A DNA stretch of 64,000 nt from Actinomycetota bacterium. Its GTDB lineage: Bacteria > Actinomycetota > Acidimicrobiia > Acidimicrobiales > Poriferisodalaceae. The position numbers and the translations under genes are program-made. This document shows, in pieces, positions 25,401-34,284 of this stretch; within the stretch, counting starts at the first letter, position 1; each line of letters begins with the position of its first letter. The notes below the pieces were generated by a model. It saw only the letters and a program-made list of their open reading frames with translations, was not told the origin of the DNA and did not search any database. The stretch is from assembly GCA_014238065.1 (NCBI GenBank), contig JABABU010000044.1, forward strand, positions 48,649 through 112,648, given 5' to 3'.

Positions 25401-26722
25401 CTGGTCAATGCGAGCAGCTCGCGAACATCGGGATGCATCGCCAACGTCGTGAGGTTGTCTCCGAGTGCCGAGGCCGCGTCGTCGCCGACAACTGGCGTCG
25501 CCAGGGCGTCGAACTTCGACCGGAGTTTGGCGCCCTGAGCAGCGAGGTCCGACGATGGATGACTGACGTCGTGGTCGGCGTTGCGTGACCCTCCGGAACC
25601 GTGAAGCTCGACCCTGGTGGCCATGGTGTGCAGCGAATCGTCGGTCTCGATGAGTACTCGCGGGATGAAAGCCTGAACGTCGTCGCGGTTGATCGGGCCA
25701 TCTTCGAAGCTCGACACAGCCGCGGTGTCGACGGCATGGACCAGCAGTGCTTGGGTGCCAACCAGACTGAACTTGGCTTCCAGACCCGTTGTCGGGTCGG
25801 GGATCCCGCAGACGTCGAGAATCGACGGATTCACCGTCATCGTGATCCCTTCGATATCGGTGAGATCGACACCGTCAGCCAACAGCGAGCCGGTCGCTTC
25901 GATGCCGGCATGAGTGAGATGACACGCGGCGTGGAATTTGAACAGCGTGGCCGGTGTGGCCCAGGTGTCGGCCAGGCGGTCGATGCGCCCTGCATCGAGA
26001 GATCCGGTGCCGGCGGCCTGCGCGAACGACTGATTGCCATCGATCGCTGACGCATTCGCGGTGTAGCCGCGAGCGGCGAGCTTGGCGGCCAGCAGCCCAC
26101 GTTCGGCGGCCTGACCAGGGTGGAGTGGCTTGGTCATCGTGCCGAAGTTCGCCTTCAGGCCGCTGGCGCTGCTCGCTGCGATGCCCATCGCTGTCGCGAA
26201 ACCCTGGTCGTCGAGCCCCAGCATCCAACTTCCCGCAGCGGCGGCACCGAACACGCCGATCGTCGAGGTCGTGTGCCAGCCCTTGTTGTAGTGAGCGGTA
26301 CCGATGCTCGTGCCGATCCTCGACTGCACCTCCATGCCAACGACATAGGCCGTGACGACGTCAGCGCCTGTACGCCCCTGTTCCTCGGCCAGCGCCAGGA
26401 CGGCTGGGAGCAGAGGGACCGTCGCATGCCCGCCCATCACCATCGACGTGTCGTCGAAGTCGAGGGCGTGCCCGGTTGCCCCGTTGATCATGGCGGCCCG
26501 CATCGGGTCTGCCTTGAGCTCCGACCCGATGAGAGAACAAGGCCCAACAGCTGCGCCGAGTTCGTCCCGCAGGAGGCCAGCAAGCGGTTCGCGGCTGCCG
26601 GCCAAGGCGCAACCGAACCAATCGAGGACACAGTGGTGCGCCACGGTCGCAACCTCGTCAGGCAGCTCATCGATCGTCAACGATCCGAATTGCTTCCAGA
26701 GTTGATTCGTCAGCTCGGTCAT
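25397..26722 (-). CDS. MmgE/PrpD family protein
   Basis: 441 residues. Family segments: LDWFGCALAGSREPLAG, GATGHALDFDDTSM (the conserved His-Ala-x-Asp-Phe-Asp-Asp motif near residue 88), GKGW-type NKGWHTTSTIGVFGAAAA, and KFHAACHLTHAGIEA. The family holds 2-methylcitrate dehydratase and cis-aconitate decarboxylase, the enzyme that makes itaconate. Next to a CoA-ester lyase and MaoC hydratases, a C5/C6 di- or tricarboxylate dehydratase or decarboxylase is likely. It lies 13 bp after the lyase gene. Confidence 0.9.
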   Translation of the reverse strand: MTELTNQLWKQFGSLTIDELPDEVATVAHHCVLDWFGCALAGSREPLAGLLRDELGAAVGPCSLIGSELKADPMRAAMINGATGHALDFDDTSMVMGGHATVPLLPAVLALAEEQGRTGADVVTAYVVGMEVQSRIGTSIGTAHYNKGWHTTSTIGVFGAAAAGSWMLGLDDQGFATAMGIAASSASGLKANFGTMTKPLHPGQAAERGLLAAKLAARGYTANASAIDGNQSFAQAAGTGSLDAGRIDRLADTWATPATLFKFHAACHLTHAGIEATGSLLADGVDLTDIEGITMTVNPSILDVCGIPDPTTGLEAKFSLVGTQALLVHAVDTAAVSSFEDGPINRDDVQAFIPRVLIETDDSLHTMATRVELHGSGGSRNADHDVSHPSSDLAAQGAKLRSKFDALATPVVGDDAASALGDNLTTLAMHPDVRELLALTR

Positions 26723-26735
26723 CGTCTCTCCCTGC

Positions 26736-27680
26736 TCAAATCAGCCCGCACTGCTTCGCACGATCGAGGGTCACCTGGAACAGCCGCGTGGTCGCGGCGT
26801 CGATCATCATCCCATTGTGTGTCGCGGCGCCAAGTCCCTGCTCCTCTGCTTCGGACACAGCGGCGATCACAGCCTGCGCCTCTGCGATCTCATCGTCATT
26901 AGGGGCAAACACGCGATTCGCGATCTCGATCTGGCTCGGATGGATGCACCACTTGCCGACGCCGCCGAGCATCAGGAACGTTCCGCAGCTCTTCTCGTAG
27001 CCACCCGGACTCGCGAAGTTCGCGTAAGGACCGTCGATGGCATCGATCCCTGCCGATCGGCAAGCAACGATCATCCTGGTTCTCGCGTAGTGCCAGATGT
27101 CGCCCGGATAGCGGAGTGACGTTTCGCCGTCGGTCACTCCGATGTGGCCGAGCCTCATTCCCTGGCTTGCCGACAGGTCGCCGACACCGAGCGTGAGAGC
27201 CTCGAGTCGGGGACTGCATCGTGCGATCTCGTCAACTGTTTGGAGGGCCTCCACTTCTTCGACGAGGCATTCGATGCCGATCCTCCCCACTTCAAGGCCC
27301 AGCTTCAATTCGAGCTGGGTGAGCAGATCGTCGACGAACCACACCTCGCGCTGGCTCTTGATCTTCGGGACCATGATCACGTCGATGTTCGCCCCTGCAC
27401 CGGTGACGATCTCTGCGATGTCGTCGTGACACCACTGCGTGTCGACACTGTTGCACCTGAACGAGCGGATCTTGGTGCCCCAGTCGAGCTCGTTGAGACC
27501 TGCGATGATGTTTTTCCGAGCGCCGATCTTCGCCGAGGGTGCGACGGCATCCTCGAGATCGAGAAAGACCATGTCCGCCGCGCTGGCGGCGGCTTTGGCG
27601 ATCATCTTGTCGGAGTGACCGGGAGTTGACAGCTCCGAGCGGCGAACCCGGGAGTACTTCGGGCGTTCATAGTCGGCCAT
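26736..27680 (-). CDS. HpcH/HpaI aldolase / CoA-ester lyase (CitE-like, citramalyl- or malyl-CoA lyase type)
   Basis: 314 residues of a TIM-barrel CoA-ester lyase. Key segments: MVFLDLEDAVAPSAKIGARK (CitE-type LEDAV), IECLVEEVEALQTVDEI (metal Glu), GVGDLSASQGMRLG (metal Asp) and KWCIHPSQIEIANRVF. Such enzymes split beta-methylmalyl-, citramalyl- or malyl-CoA into acetyl-CoA and a keto acid. With two MaoC hydratases upstream the likely reaction is cleavage of citramalyl-CoA or a related CoA ester. The operon order is MaoC, MaoC, TetR, lyase, MmgE/PrpD. Confidence 0.9.
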   Translation of the reverse strand: MADYERPKYSRVRRSELSTPGHSDKMIAKAAASAADMVFLDLEDAVAPSAKIGARKNIIAGLNELDWGTKIRSFRCNSVDTQWCHDDIAEIVTGAGANIDVIMVPKIKSQREVWFVDDLLTQLELKLGLEVGRIGIECLVEEVEALQTVDEIARCSPRLEALTLGVGDLSASQGMRLGHIGVTDGETSLRYPGDIWHYARTRMIVACRSAGIDAIDGPYANFASPGGYEKSCGTFLMLGGVGKWCIHPSQIEIANRVFAPNDDEIAEAQAVIAAVSEAEEQGLGAATHNGMMIDAATTRLFQVTLDRAKQCGLI

Positions 27681-27722
27681 GGCGCGATGGTCCCTTCTTT
27701 CTTGGATCGGACAGTTCTTGAA

Positions 27723-28370
27723 TCAGGCGCGAAGCCTGGCATGGGTGGTATCACGGAGATATTCGAGCGCCGCGACAGGATCGAATTTCGAAGGGTCGAG
27801 CAGCCACTGGTAGGCAATGCCGCTCAGGCCGCCGACGAGAAGTGCCGCCTCGGAGCAAGGGACTATCTCCTTGCGGATCGAGCCGTCGCCACGACCCTTG
27901 TTGACATAGGTGGCGAAGTCGGCTCTGAAGCCCTTGTGGAACTTCGCGAACCGCTGCCTGAGCGCATCGTCTGGTCCGATGGCTTCGAACATCAGCGCAT
28001 ACAACACCCGCAATGCACGCGGGTCCTTCGCGGCCTGGGCGCGAATCGAGTCGATGAGCACGAGTGTGCCCTCCAGACCGCTCCTGTCTCTCGTTCTCGG
28101 GAGGACGTTCTTGTGTCTCCATCCGGTGACGTACCGGTCGATCAGGGCTCCGATGAGGCCGTCTTTGCTCCCGAAGCGAGCGGTGACAAGGCCACGGCTG
28201 TAACCAGCCCGCTCGCCGATGGCGGCAAACGTCAGCGACTCCAGTCCACCTTCTGCGATGAGGTCGGCTGCCGCCTCCAGAAGGGCGTGGGTGGAGCGCT
28301 CGGTTCTCAATTGCTGTTTGTTCGGCGGTATCTCGTCATCAGCCGCTGCAAGACCTGCTGATGGGCTCAC
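27723..28370 (-). CDS. TetR/AcrR family transcriptional regulator
   Basis: 215 residues. The N-terminal helix-turn-helix is in LTFAAIGERAGYSRGLVTAR (about residues 45-64), followed by FGSKDGLIGALI. The C-terminal domain is helical. The GTG start overlaps the second MaoC stop (GTGA), so the regulator is inside its own operon and probably represses it. A 16-bp perfect palindrome in the promoter at 29367-29382 is the best operator candidate. Confidence 0.92.
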   Translation of the reverse strand: MSPSAGLAAADDEIPPNKQQLRTERSTHALLEAAADLIAEGGLESLTFAAIGERAGYSRGLVTARFGSKDGLIGALIDRYVTGWRHKNVLPRTRDRSGLEGTLVLIDSIRAQAAKDPRALRVLYALMFEAIGPDDALRQRFAKFHKGFRADFATYVNKGRGDGSIRKEIVPCSEAALLVGGLSGIAYQWLLDPSKFDPVAALEYLRDTTHARLRA

Positions 28371-28855
28371 CGGTCGGCCCAGTGGCTTCGACGCTTCACC
28401 AATACGATTCGTTCGAGTTCACACACGACATCTCCGTGTTGATTGCGTCCCCAGTGCTTGAACCTCACGATGCCTGCATCGTCGTGTTCCGGCGAGTCGT
28501 CGGCCGCGAGCACTTCGCTGTACGCGGTGATGGTGTCGCCATGATGCACCGGCTTCTTGAATCGGACCTTGTCGAGACCCATCTCGGAAAGGGCGTTCTC
28601 GGCTGTGTCCTGGCTTGCGAGGCCAACGGTCATCGACCCGGTGACGAGTCCGAACACGAGTCGCCCGTCACCCAGCGGTGATCCCCGCATGGCTTCTTCG
28701 TTCCAGTGTCCCTGCGCCGTGTTCATCACCAGTTTGGTGATGAAGTTGTTCTCGACCTCGTCGACGGTCGCGGCGCGGAAGTGGCGCATGCGCTGACCGA
28801 CCTCGAAGTCCTCGAAGTAGTTGCCATCGCCGGTGAGTGCTGAGAGTGCACCCAT
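28367..28855 (-). CDS. MaoC-like dehydratase (hot-dog fold), second subunit
   Basis: 162 residues. The hydratase-2 region reads KLVMNTAQGHWNEEAMRGSP instead of the canonical DxNPxHxDxxxA; His is kept but the usual catalytic Asp is Asn. The later VRFKKPVHHGDTITAYSEVL is the normal strand of the hot-dog fold. It is encoded 1 bp after another MaoC protein, so the two may form a heterodimer as in mesaconyl-CoA hydratase-type enzymes. The start ATG 28855 removes a non-homologous N-terminal extension. Confidence 0.85.
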   Translation of the reverse strand: MGALSALTGDGNYFEDFEVGQRMRHFRAATVDEVENNFITKLVMNTAQGHWNEEAMRGSPLGDGRLVFGLVTGSMTVGLASQDTAENALSEMGLDKVRFKKPVHHGDTITAYSEVLAADDSPEHDDAGIVRFKHWGRNQHGDVVCELERIVLVKRRSHWADR

Positions 28856-28856
28856 G

Positions 28857-29351
28857 TCAGCGTTCTCCTCTGTGTTTGGCCACGAGGTTCGTGCGTTCGT
28901 ACTCGACGACGAGTTCACCGTTCTGATTGTGCGCCTCGGTGTGCCACGTCACAATGCCAACGTTGGGACGACTGTCGGACTCTCGGGTCTCCACAACTGT
29001 TGACGCCGCGGTGATGGTGTCGCGCGGGTAGACGGGCCGGTGGAACACGACATCTTCCATGCCAAGGAACGGCCCTCCGATCTCACTCAGGTCCTCCACA
29101 GACAGGCCGACCACAGTGCACAACACCAGCATCGGGTTCAGCACCACGTCTCGATGCCCGTGGCCTTTGGCGAACTCGGCATTCAGATGCATCGGATTCC
29201 AGTTGCAGGTGACCGTAGAAAAGATGGCGTTGTCGCCCTCGGTCAAGGTTCGCCCCCAATGGTGCGGCATTTCCTGGCCGCGGGAGAAGTCCTGAAACGC
29301 GTTGCCTTTGACTGCCATCGGGAAACTGTCGAAGTCGGGATCTTCTGTCAT
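28857..29351 (-). CDS. MaoC-like dehydratase (hot-dog fold), first subunit
   Basis: 164 residues. The active-site region VTCNWNPMHLNAEFAKGHG follows the hydratase-2 pattern with Asn where the Asp normally sits and with the His retained. The segment VVFHRPVYPRDTITAASTVV is the matching strand. Itaconyl-CoA and mesaconyl-CoA hydratases are MaoC proteins. It is the first gene of the minus-strand operon. Its ATG lies only 8 bp downstream of a -10-like element, so the mRNA may be nearly leaderless; no Shine-Dalgarno site is seen. Confidence 0.85.
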   Translation of the reverse strand: MTEDPDFDSFPMAVKGNAFQDFSRGQEMPHHWGRTLTEGDNAIFSTVTCNWNPMHLNAEFAKGHGHRDVVLNPMLVLCTVVGLSVEDLSEIGGPFLGMEDVVFHRPVYPRDTITAASTVVETRESDSRPNVGIVTWHTEAHNQNGELVVEYERTNLVAKHRGER

Positions 29352-29359
29352 ACCGGGCG

Positions 29360-29388
29360 AGTATTGTTTGCTGACCAGCAAAGAACAA
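29360..29388 (-). promoter_or_regulatory. Promoter with a palindromic operator in the spacer, MaoC-TetR-lyase operon
   Basis: Reading the minus strand: TTGTTC (29388-29383), 17 bp, AATACT (29365-29360), then 8 bp to the ATG. The spacer is filled by TTTGCTG-GT-CAGCAAA (29382-29367), a perfect 16-bp inverted repeat. A TetR dimer here would block RNA polymerase. The match to consensus is moderate (-35 begins TTG; -10 four of six), but the placement is striking. Confidence 0.55.
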
Positions 29389-29464
29389 GAATCACTCTGG
29401 GGTCCGGCCATGCTCCCGGTCATAGTGTGAGCCTGAGAGTCGGATCGAGACGCTGGGAGCAGCG

Positions 29465-30541
29465 ATGAGTGTTGAGTTCTGGACGACTATGCCCGCGACG
29501 CCACTCGATCGGGTCGCGGAAACCGCGGCCGCACTCGAAGCCGCCGGCTGGACCGGTCTGGGGATGGTCGACTCGCAGAACCTGGCCCCTGATCCGTATG
29601 TCTTCCTCACGTTGGCCGCCGGCGGCAGTACCGACCTCGGCCTGATGACGTCGGTAACGAACGTCGTCAGCCGTCACGCAGCCGTCACTGCGGGTTCAGC
29701 GTTCACCGTGCAGTCGCTCTCTCGAGGAAGGTTCGTGCTCGGCATTGGGCGCGGCGACTCTGCACTGGCTCACATCGGTCACTCGCCGGGACGCCTCGCC
29801 TGGTTCGAGCAGTACCTTGAGAGCGTCTGCGCGTACTGCCGCGGCGAAGAGGTTCCGTTCGACCAGGTCTCGATACCGGATCACATCGCTCCTCCCGTCG
29901 CAGACCTCAACCTTGCTGACACTCCCGACGCAAGCCGTATCCGCTGGGCACGCGGAATCGATCCGGTACCCGTCGAGGTGTCGGCGACCGGCAAACGCGT
30001 CATCGAAGCATCTGCCCGGTACGCCAACCGAGTCATGTTCGCCGTCGGCGCGCAGCCAGAGCGCGTCGCCTGGGGCATCGAGACGGCAATCAGAGCCGCT
30101 GAAGCTGCTGGACGCGATCCATCCGAGCTCTCGTTCGGCGCGTACGTCAACGTGGTGTGCCACGACGATGTCGCGACTGCTCGTCGCATCGGCCTTGGGG
30201 CGTCGAGTCTCTTCATTCGTTTCTCTGCAATGCACGGCAAGGTCAACGGCCCAGCCGACGAGACGCAGCGAAAGGTGTTCGAGGCCGTTCACGCGAACTA
30301 CGACATGAATCATCACTCTCGGGGCAGCGGCTCGCAGACCACAGTCATCACCGACGAGTTCCTCGACAGCTTCGCCGTCCTCGGATCCACCGATCATTGC
30401 GTCGACCGGCTCGGCGCTCTGGTCGAGCTGGGAGTCGACAAGTTCTCGATCGCCGGCGCCTCCTTCGCGAGCCGCGATCCTGACTCGGCCGAAGCAGGTC
30501 TGCGCTTCGCCGACGAAGTGATCCCCCTGCTCGCCGGCTGA
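29465..30541 (+). CDS. LLM class (luciferase-like) flavin-dependent oxidoreductase
   Basis: 358 residues of the F420/FMN-dependent luciferase-like TIM barrel. Motifs: WTGLGMVDSQNLAPDPYVFL near the start, LMTSVTNVVSRHAAVTA, and SRGRFVLGIGRGDSA (flavin/F420 phosphate region, near residues 82-96). The C-terminal half has the helical insert and ends with a DSAEAGLRFADEVIP helix. Such enzymes reduce or oxygenate small molecules using F420 or FMN; specificity cannot be told. It starts 113 bp from the divergent MaoC operon and may share control with it. GGGAGCAG precedes the ATG. Confidence 0.9.
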   Translation: MSVEFWTTMPATPLDRVAETAAALEAAGWTGLGMVDSQNLAPDPYVFLTLAAGGSTDLGLMTSVTNVVSRHAAVTAGSAFTVQSLSRGRFVLGIGRGDSALAHIGHSPGRLAWFEQYLESVCAYCRGEEVPFDQVSIPDHIAPPVADLNLADTPDASRIRWARGIDPVPVEVSATGKRVIEASARYANRVMFAVGAQPERVAWGIETAIRAAEAAGRDPSELSFGAYVNVVCHDDVATARRIGLGASSLFIRFSAMHGKVNGPADETQRKVFEAVHANYDMNHHSRGSGSQTTVITDEFLDSFAVLGSTDHCVDRLGALVELGVDKFSIAGASFASRDPDSAEAGLRFADEVIPLLAG

Positions 30542-30682
30542 TGCTCAGCCTTCGGTGAGTGATCTCCTTGCCAGATCAGCCGATCAGCGGATTGGGGGGT
30601 TCGAACGTCATGTGGCCACGACGGCTCGCGCGCCCGATGTCACACAACTCGACGGGGGCGAGAATCTCCGTCCAAGGCTCGG
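30542..30682. other. Short convergent spacer
   Basis: 141 bp between the converging LLM oxidoreductase and NUDIX genes. No gene and no clear terminator hairpin seen. Confidence 0.4.
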
Positions 30683-31537
30683 TCAGGCGACGGACTGGCC
30701 GCGACGCCACAGTCGGATGGTGCCGTGCTCGACCTCGAGCTCAGCGGTGTCATAGCCAGGCTCACCAGGAATGTAGACGTGGTACTCCCCTTCGGGGTCG
30801 TCGACTCGGAGCCGAGCAGGTTCCGGCCGGCTCGCCGCGCACTCGAGTGCGTCGACTGCAGTCGCAAATCGGTCCAGACACGACAGCATCCGATGGGTCA
30901 CCGCCATGAGTTCGAGGTCACCGGCACGCCAAGCCGCCATTGCATCGCCTGGACGAATCCATTGGGTCGCGGTGATCTCGCTCTCGTCATGCCGTGCCAC
31001 CTGACCTTCTGGCGCTGCCGCGAGAAAAAAGCGGGTGTCGAATCGTCGGCGAGGACCGGGCGGTGTCACGAACCTGGCCACGTCGTGAAGGGTCGACAGA
31101 TCGACTTGGAGGCCATGACTCTCGAGTAGCGAGATGAAGGCGTCGCCACCGCGCTCGTCGAGGTGCCTTCGCAGTTCCGAGACGATCTGAGCATCGAGCA
31201 TCGGTACACCGAGCAGCACACCCACCTCTTCGATGGTCTCCCTCACCGCCGCAAACCACCACGCAAGCCCTCCCGCATCGACGCCGATCATCTCCGAGGC
31301 AGCTGCGTCGGTGAGATGTGCGCCGATCCGCGCCGCGTTTGCGGCGTCGGCCCGATCGACTCGACCACCGGGGAACACCCAGGCATTGGCACCGAACGCC
31401 ATGCGCCCGGCGCGCTGAACCATCAGCACCTCGAGTTCTGGCGCATCTCGCACGACAAGCACAGTCGCAGCATCCCTGACGGGAACCGACTCGGGATCGG
31501 CTGCGGTGTCGTTGCGGTGGAAGGTCGGTTCAGTCAC
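30683..31537 (-). CDS. NUDIX hydrolase
   Basis: 284 residues. The NUDIX box is interrupted by an insert: WVFPGGRVDRAD near residues 53-64, then a loop of about 35 residues, then WFAAVRETIEEVGVLL carrying the metal-binding REUxEExG core. This long-insert form is common in actinobacterial and animal NUDT19-like (acyl-CoA diphosphatase) proteins. A role in CoA-ester turnover is possible, since many neighbours use CoA. It is divergent from the flavin monooxygenase-like gene, with 49 bp between starts. Confidence 0.88.
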   Translation of the reverse strand: MTEPTFHRNDTAADPESVPVRDAATVLVVRDAPELEVLMVQRAGRMAFGANAWVFPGGRVDRADAANAARIGAHLTDAAASEMIGVDAGGLAWWFAAVRETIEEVGVLLGVPMLDAQIVSELRRHLDERGGDAFISLLESHGLQVDLSTLHDVARFVTPPGPRRRFDTRFFLAAAPEGQVARHDESEITATQWIRPGDAMAAWRAGDLELMAVTHRMLSCLDRFATAVDALECAASRPEPARLRVDDPEGEYHVYIPGEPGYDTAELEVEHGTIRLWRRGQSVA

Positions 31538-31586
31538 CCCGACGACGCTACGACGACTTGGCCGACATCACTATGATGTCCGCGCA

Positions 31587-32765
31587 ATGCGCACGAAGAC
31601 CCACGACGACTTGATCGCTTGGGCGGAGGGAATGGTGGAGCCTCTCCGCGATCGAGCCGCCGAAGCCGAACGCATTCGTGAGCTACCCGCGGTCACGATC
31701 GACGACGCGTTGAGTGCCGACATCTTCAGGGCCGTTGTGCCAACCGACCGCGGGGGCTGGGGGCTCGGGCTGCGATCTCTCACCCAGGTGCCGAGGATCC
31801 TGGCCCACGGATGCATGTCGTCAGCCTGGACGCTGTCGTTCCTGATGTTGCACAACTGGTTCATCGCCCGAGGTTCGAAAGAACTCCAGGACGACGTGTT
31901 CTCGGCTCGAGGATTCGCCCTGATCCCCTGCCCGCTGGCACCCACCGGAACCGCGACCCGCGTCGAAGGTGGTTACAACGTCACCGGCCGATGGCAATGG
32001 GCAACCGGGGTCCAGCACGGTGACTGGGTAATGGTCAACACGCTCGTCCATGACGATGACGGCCCGCCGCAGGCCACGTTCTGTGTCGTACCCATCGACG
32101 ACATCACGATCGAAGACGTGTGGCACACCTCTGGCATGCGAGCGACGGGAAGCCACGACGTCCTCGCCAAAGACCTGTTCGTTCCCGAGCGCAGAACCAT
32201 CGGATTCGCCGACCTACGCGGCGATGATCCACCGGGCGCGACGCTGACTGTCGATCCGTTCGTGCGATACCCGTTCACCCCGGTTCTGTGCCTTGTCGCA
32301 TCTGCTCCCGCCCTCGGAGGGGCTGAGGCCGCGGTCGACCTCTTCCGCAACTACATCCGCCACCGCGTGCTCCCGTACTCCCCCGGCGACAGGCAGGTCG
32401 AACAACCGGCATCCCAGGTACGGCTTGCCGAAGCGGTGGCGACAGTGCGGGCAGCTCGGTTGGTGTGGGAAGACGCGCTGAACGAAGTCATCGAGGTGTA
32501 CGAGGCGGGTGGAGTGCTGAGCCGGGTCGACAGAGGGCGGTTTCGTCTCGCGACAGCACACACCGTTCGGTTGTCGCTCCAGACGCTGAGCATCATCATC
32601 GAGGGAACCGGCGCCTCGGTGCACTTCGCCGACTCGCAGATCGGCCGTATCCACCGGGACGTTGCCACGCTGAAGGGCCATGTTGTCTACGACTGGGATC
32701 GAGCAGCACAACTCGCCGGCAAACTCGAAGCTGGACTCGAACCGGCTCTGACCGACATGCTCTGA
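31587..32765 (+). CDS. Acyl-CoA dehydrogenase-fold flavin monooxygenase (two-component oxygenase type)
   Basis: 392 residues with the acyl-CoA dehydrogenase fold but lacking the catalytic Glu motifs of true ACADs. Segments VPTDRGGWGLGLRSLTQVPR, GGYNVTGRWQWATGVQHGDW and SGMRATGSHDVLAKDLFVPE are typical of the HpaB/HsaA-like or DszC-like flavin oxygenase group. Such enzymes use reduced flavin from a separate reductase. The C-terminal helix ends in FADSQIGRIHRDVATLKGHV, also typical. Start ATG 31587. It lies 4 bp before the sulfatase gene, so the two are probably one unit. Confidence 0.82.
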   Translation: MRTKTHDDLIAWAEGMVEPLRDRAAEAERIRELPAVTIDDALSADIFRAVVPTDRGGWGLGLRSLTQVPRILAHGCMSSAWTLSFLMLHNWFIARGSKELQDDVFSARGFALIPCPLAPTGTATRVEGGYNVTGRWQWATGVQHGDWVMVNTLVHDDDGPPQATFCVVPIDDITIEDVWHTSGMRATGSHDVLAKDLFVPERRTIGFADLRGDDPPGATLTVDPFVRYPFTPVLCLVASAPALGGAEAAVDLFRNYIRHRVLPYSPGDRQVEQPASQVRLAEAVATVRAARLVWEDALNEVIEVYEAGGVLSRVDRGRFRLATAHTVRLSLQTLSIIIEGTGASVHFADSQIGRIHRDVATLKGHVVYDWDRAAQLAGKLEAGLEPALTDML

Positions 32766-32769
32766 ACCC

Positions 32770-34284
32770 GTGGCCGATTCTGTGACCGACGCGGCACTCT
32801 CGCCCCCGAACATCCTTCTGATCGTGTCCGATCAAGAACGCCAGCGCGACTGGCTGCCTGCCGACTTCCCTCTCCCCAACCGGCAACGCCTGATCGACGC
32901 CGGCCTCGAGTTCACGAAGCACTACACGCACACGACCCCGTGCTCGCCATCGAGGGCCAGCCTCTTCACCGGCCAGTACACCGCGAGCCACGGCGTCACC
33001 GAGAACTCGACGGGACCGAACAACACCGCCCTCTCCTACGACACCCCAACTCTCGGCCACATGCTCCGCAGCCAGGGCTACTCGACGCCATACAAGGGCA
33101 AGTGGCACCTCGAAGCCTCACCCACGCCTGATATGGGGGCCTACGGCTTCGATGACTGGGAAGGCAACGACCAGGCGTGGATGGGCCTACCAGGTACCGG
33201 CACCGAATTCGACGGACCGATAGCCGAGCAGGGCGCCGATTGGATTCGTTCGCACGCAAACGATCGGAATCCGTGGTTCCTCACGATCGGACTCGTCAAC
33301 CCGCACGACATCATGTGGTTCCCTGTCGACCAGGGTTGGTACCAGGATGCGAACCCCGACTACTACTCGGAGATTCACACCAGGATCAACCGGTTCGACT
33401 GGGGTAGGGCCGACAATCTCCCAGCGTTCGATCTCGAGGTCGAGCGCTGGTTCACCGAGTTGCCCGCCAACTTCGATGTCGACCTGTTCACGAAGCCTGA
33501 AGTCCATCGGCGCTGGATGACCCAGATGGAGAGGCTCGCCACTCCAGGCGTCATGGATCGTGACGACGTCGACGTCTGGATCAAGGGGCTCGACTACTAC
33601 GCCATGCTCCACAAGCTCAACGACGAGCACCTCGGCACCATCCTCGAGGCGATGGACGCTGCCGATGCGTGGGACGACACCGTCGTCATCTTCACCTCGG
33701 ATCACGGCGACCAGTGCGGCTCGCAGGGACTCCGCTCCAAGGGTCCGTGGAACTACGAGGAATCGATGCGGATCCCTCTGTACCTCGTGGCTCCTGGCCT
33801 GACCTCGCCCGGGTCTGTCACCGATTCACTCACATCGCACATCGACCTCACTGCGACGATCGCTGAACTCGGTGGCGTCGACACTTCGGACACCGACATC
33901 GCGGGAGCGTCACTTACACCGCTGTTCGCGCAACAAGACGTCAAGATCAGGGACCATGTGCTCTTCGCTCAGGAGTGGCCTTGGTACGCCGGGGTCGAGC
34001 AGGTGCGTTACGCCAGCACAGGCATCCACGATGGCCGCTTCAAGTACTGCCGGTACTACGGCGTCGGCGGCGGCCGGGACGCAGTCGGCAACCCGCTCCC
34101 TGGAGAGATGATGTTCGGCAGGGATGCGGCCTTCGAAGACCACGACCACGAGTTCTACGACCTGCAGGAAGACCCGCACGAGATCGACAACCTCGCCATG
34201 GACAGGTCACGCCGCACAGAGCTCCGCCGGCGTTTCGCCGACCTCCGGGCGATCGAGCACTCGGCCTACGGAAACGGATACTGA
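32770..34284 (+). CDS. Sulfatase (formylglycine-dependent, Cys type)
   Basis: 504 residues of the alkaline-phosphatase-like sulfatase family. C58 in TTPCSPSRASLFTGQY is the CxPSR residue converted to formylglycine. The metal site is visible in ILLIVSDQERQRDW (Asp and Gln replace the usual DD pair) and in TSDHGDQCGSQG (Asp-His). K in YKGKWHLEASP is the conserved lysine. It may remove sulfate from a sulfated organic substrate such as choline-O-sulfate or a sugar. There is no signal peptide, so it is cytoplasmic. GTG start. Confidence 0.9.
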   Translation: MADSVTDAALSPPNILLIVSDQERQRDWLPADFPLPNRQRLIDAGLEFTKHYTHTTPCSPSRASLFTGQYTASHGVTENSTGPNNTALSYDTPTLGHMLRSQGYSTPYKGKWHLEASPTPDMGAYGFDDWEGNDQAWMGLPGTGTEFDGPIAEQGADWIRSHANDRNPWFLTIGLVNPHDIMWFPVDQGWYQDANPDYYSEIHTRINRFDWGRADNLPAFDLEVERWFTELPANFDVDLFTKPEVHRRWMTQMERLATPGVMDRDDVDVWIKGLDYYAMLHKLNDEHLGTILEAMDAADAWDDTVVIFTSDHGDQCGSQGLRSKGPWNYEESMRIPLYLVAPGLTSPGSVTDSLTSHIDLTATIAELGGVDTSDTDIAGASLTPLFAQQDVKIRDHVLFAQEWPWYAGVEQVRYASTGIHDGRFKYCRYYGVGGGRDAVGNPLPGEMMFGRDAAFEDHDHEFYDLQEDPHEIDNLAMDRSRRTELRRRFADLRAIEHSAYGNGY

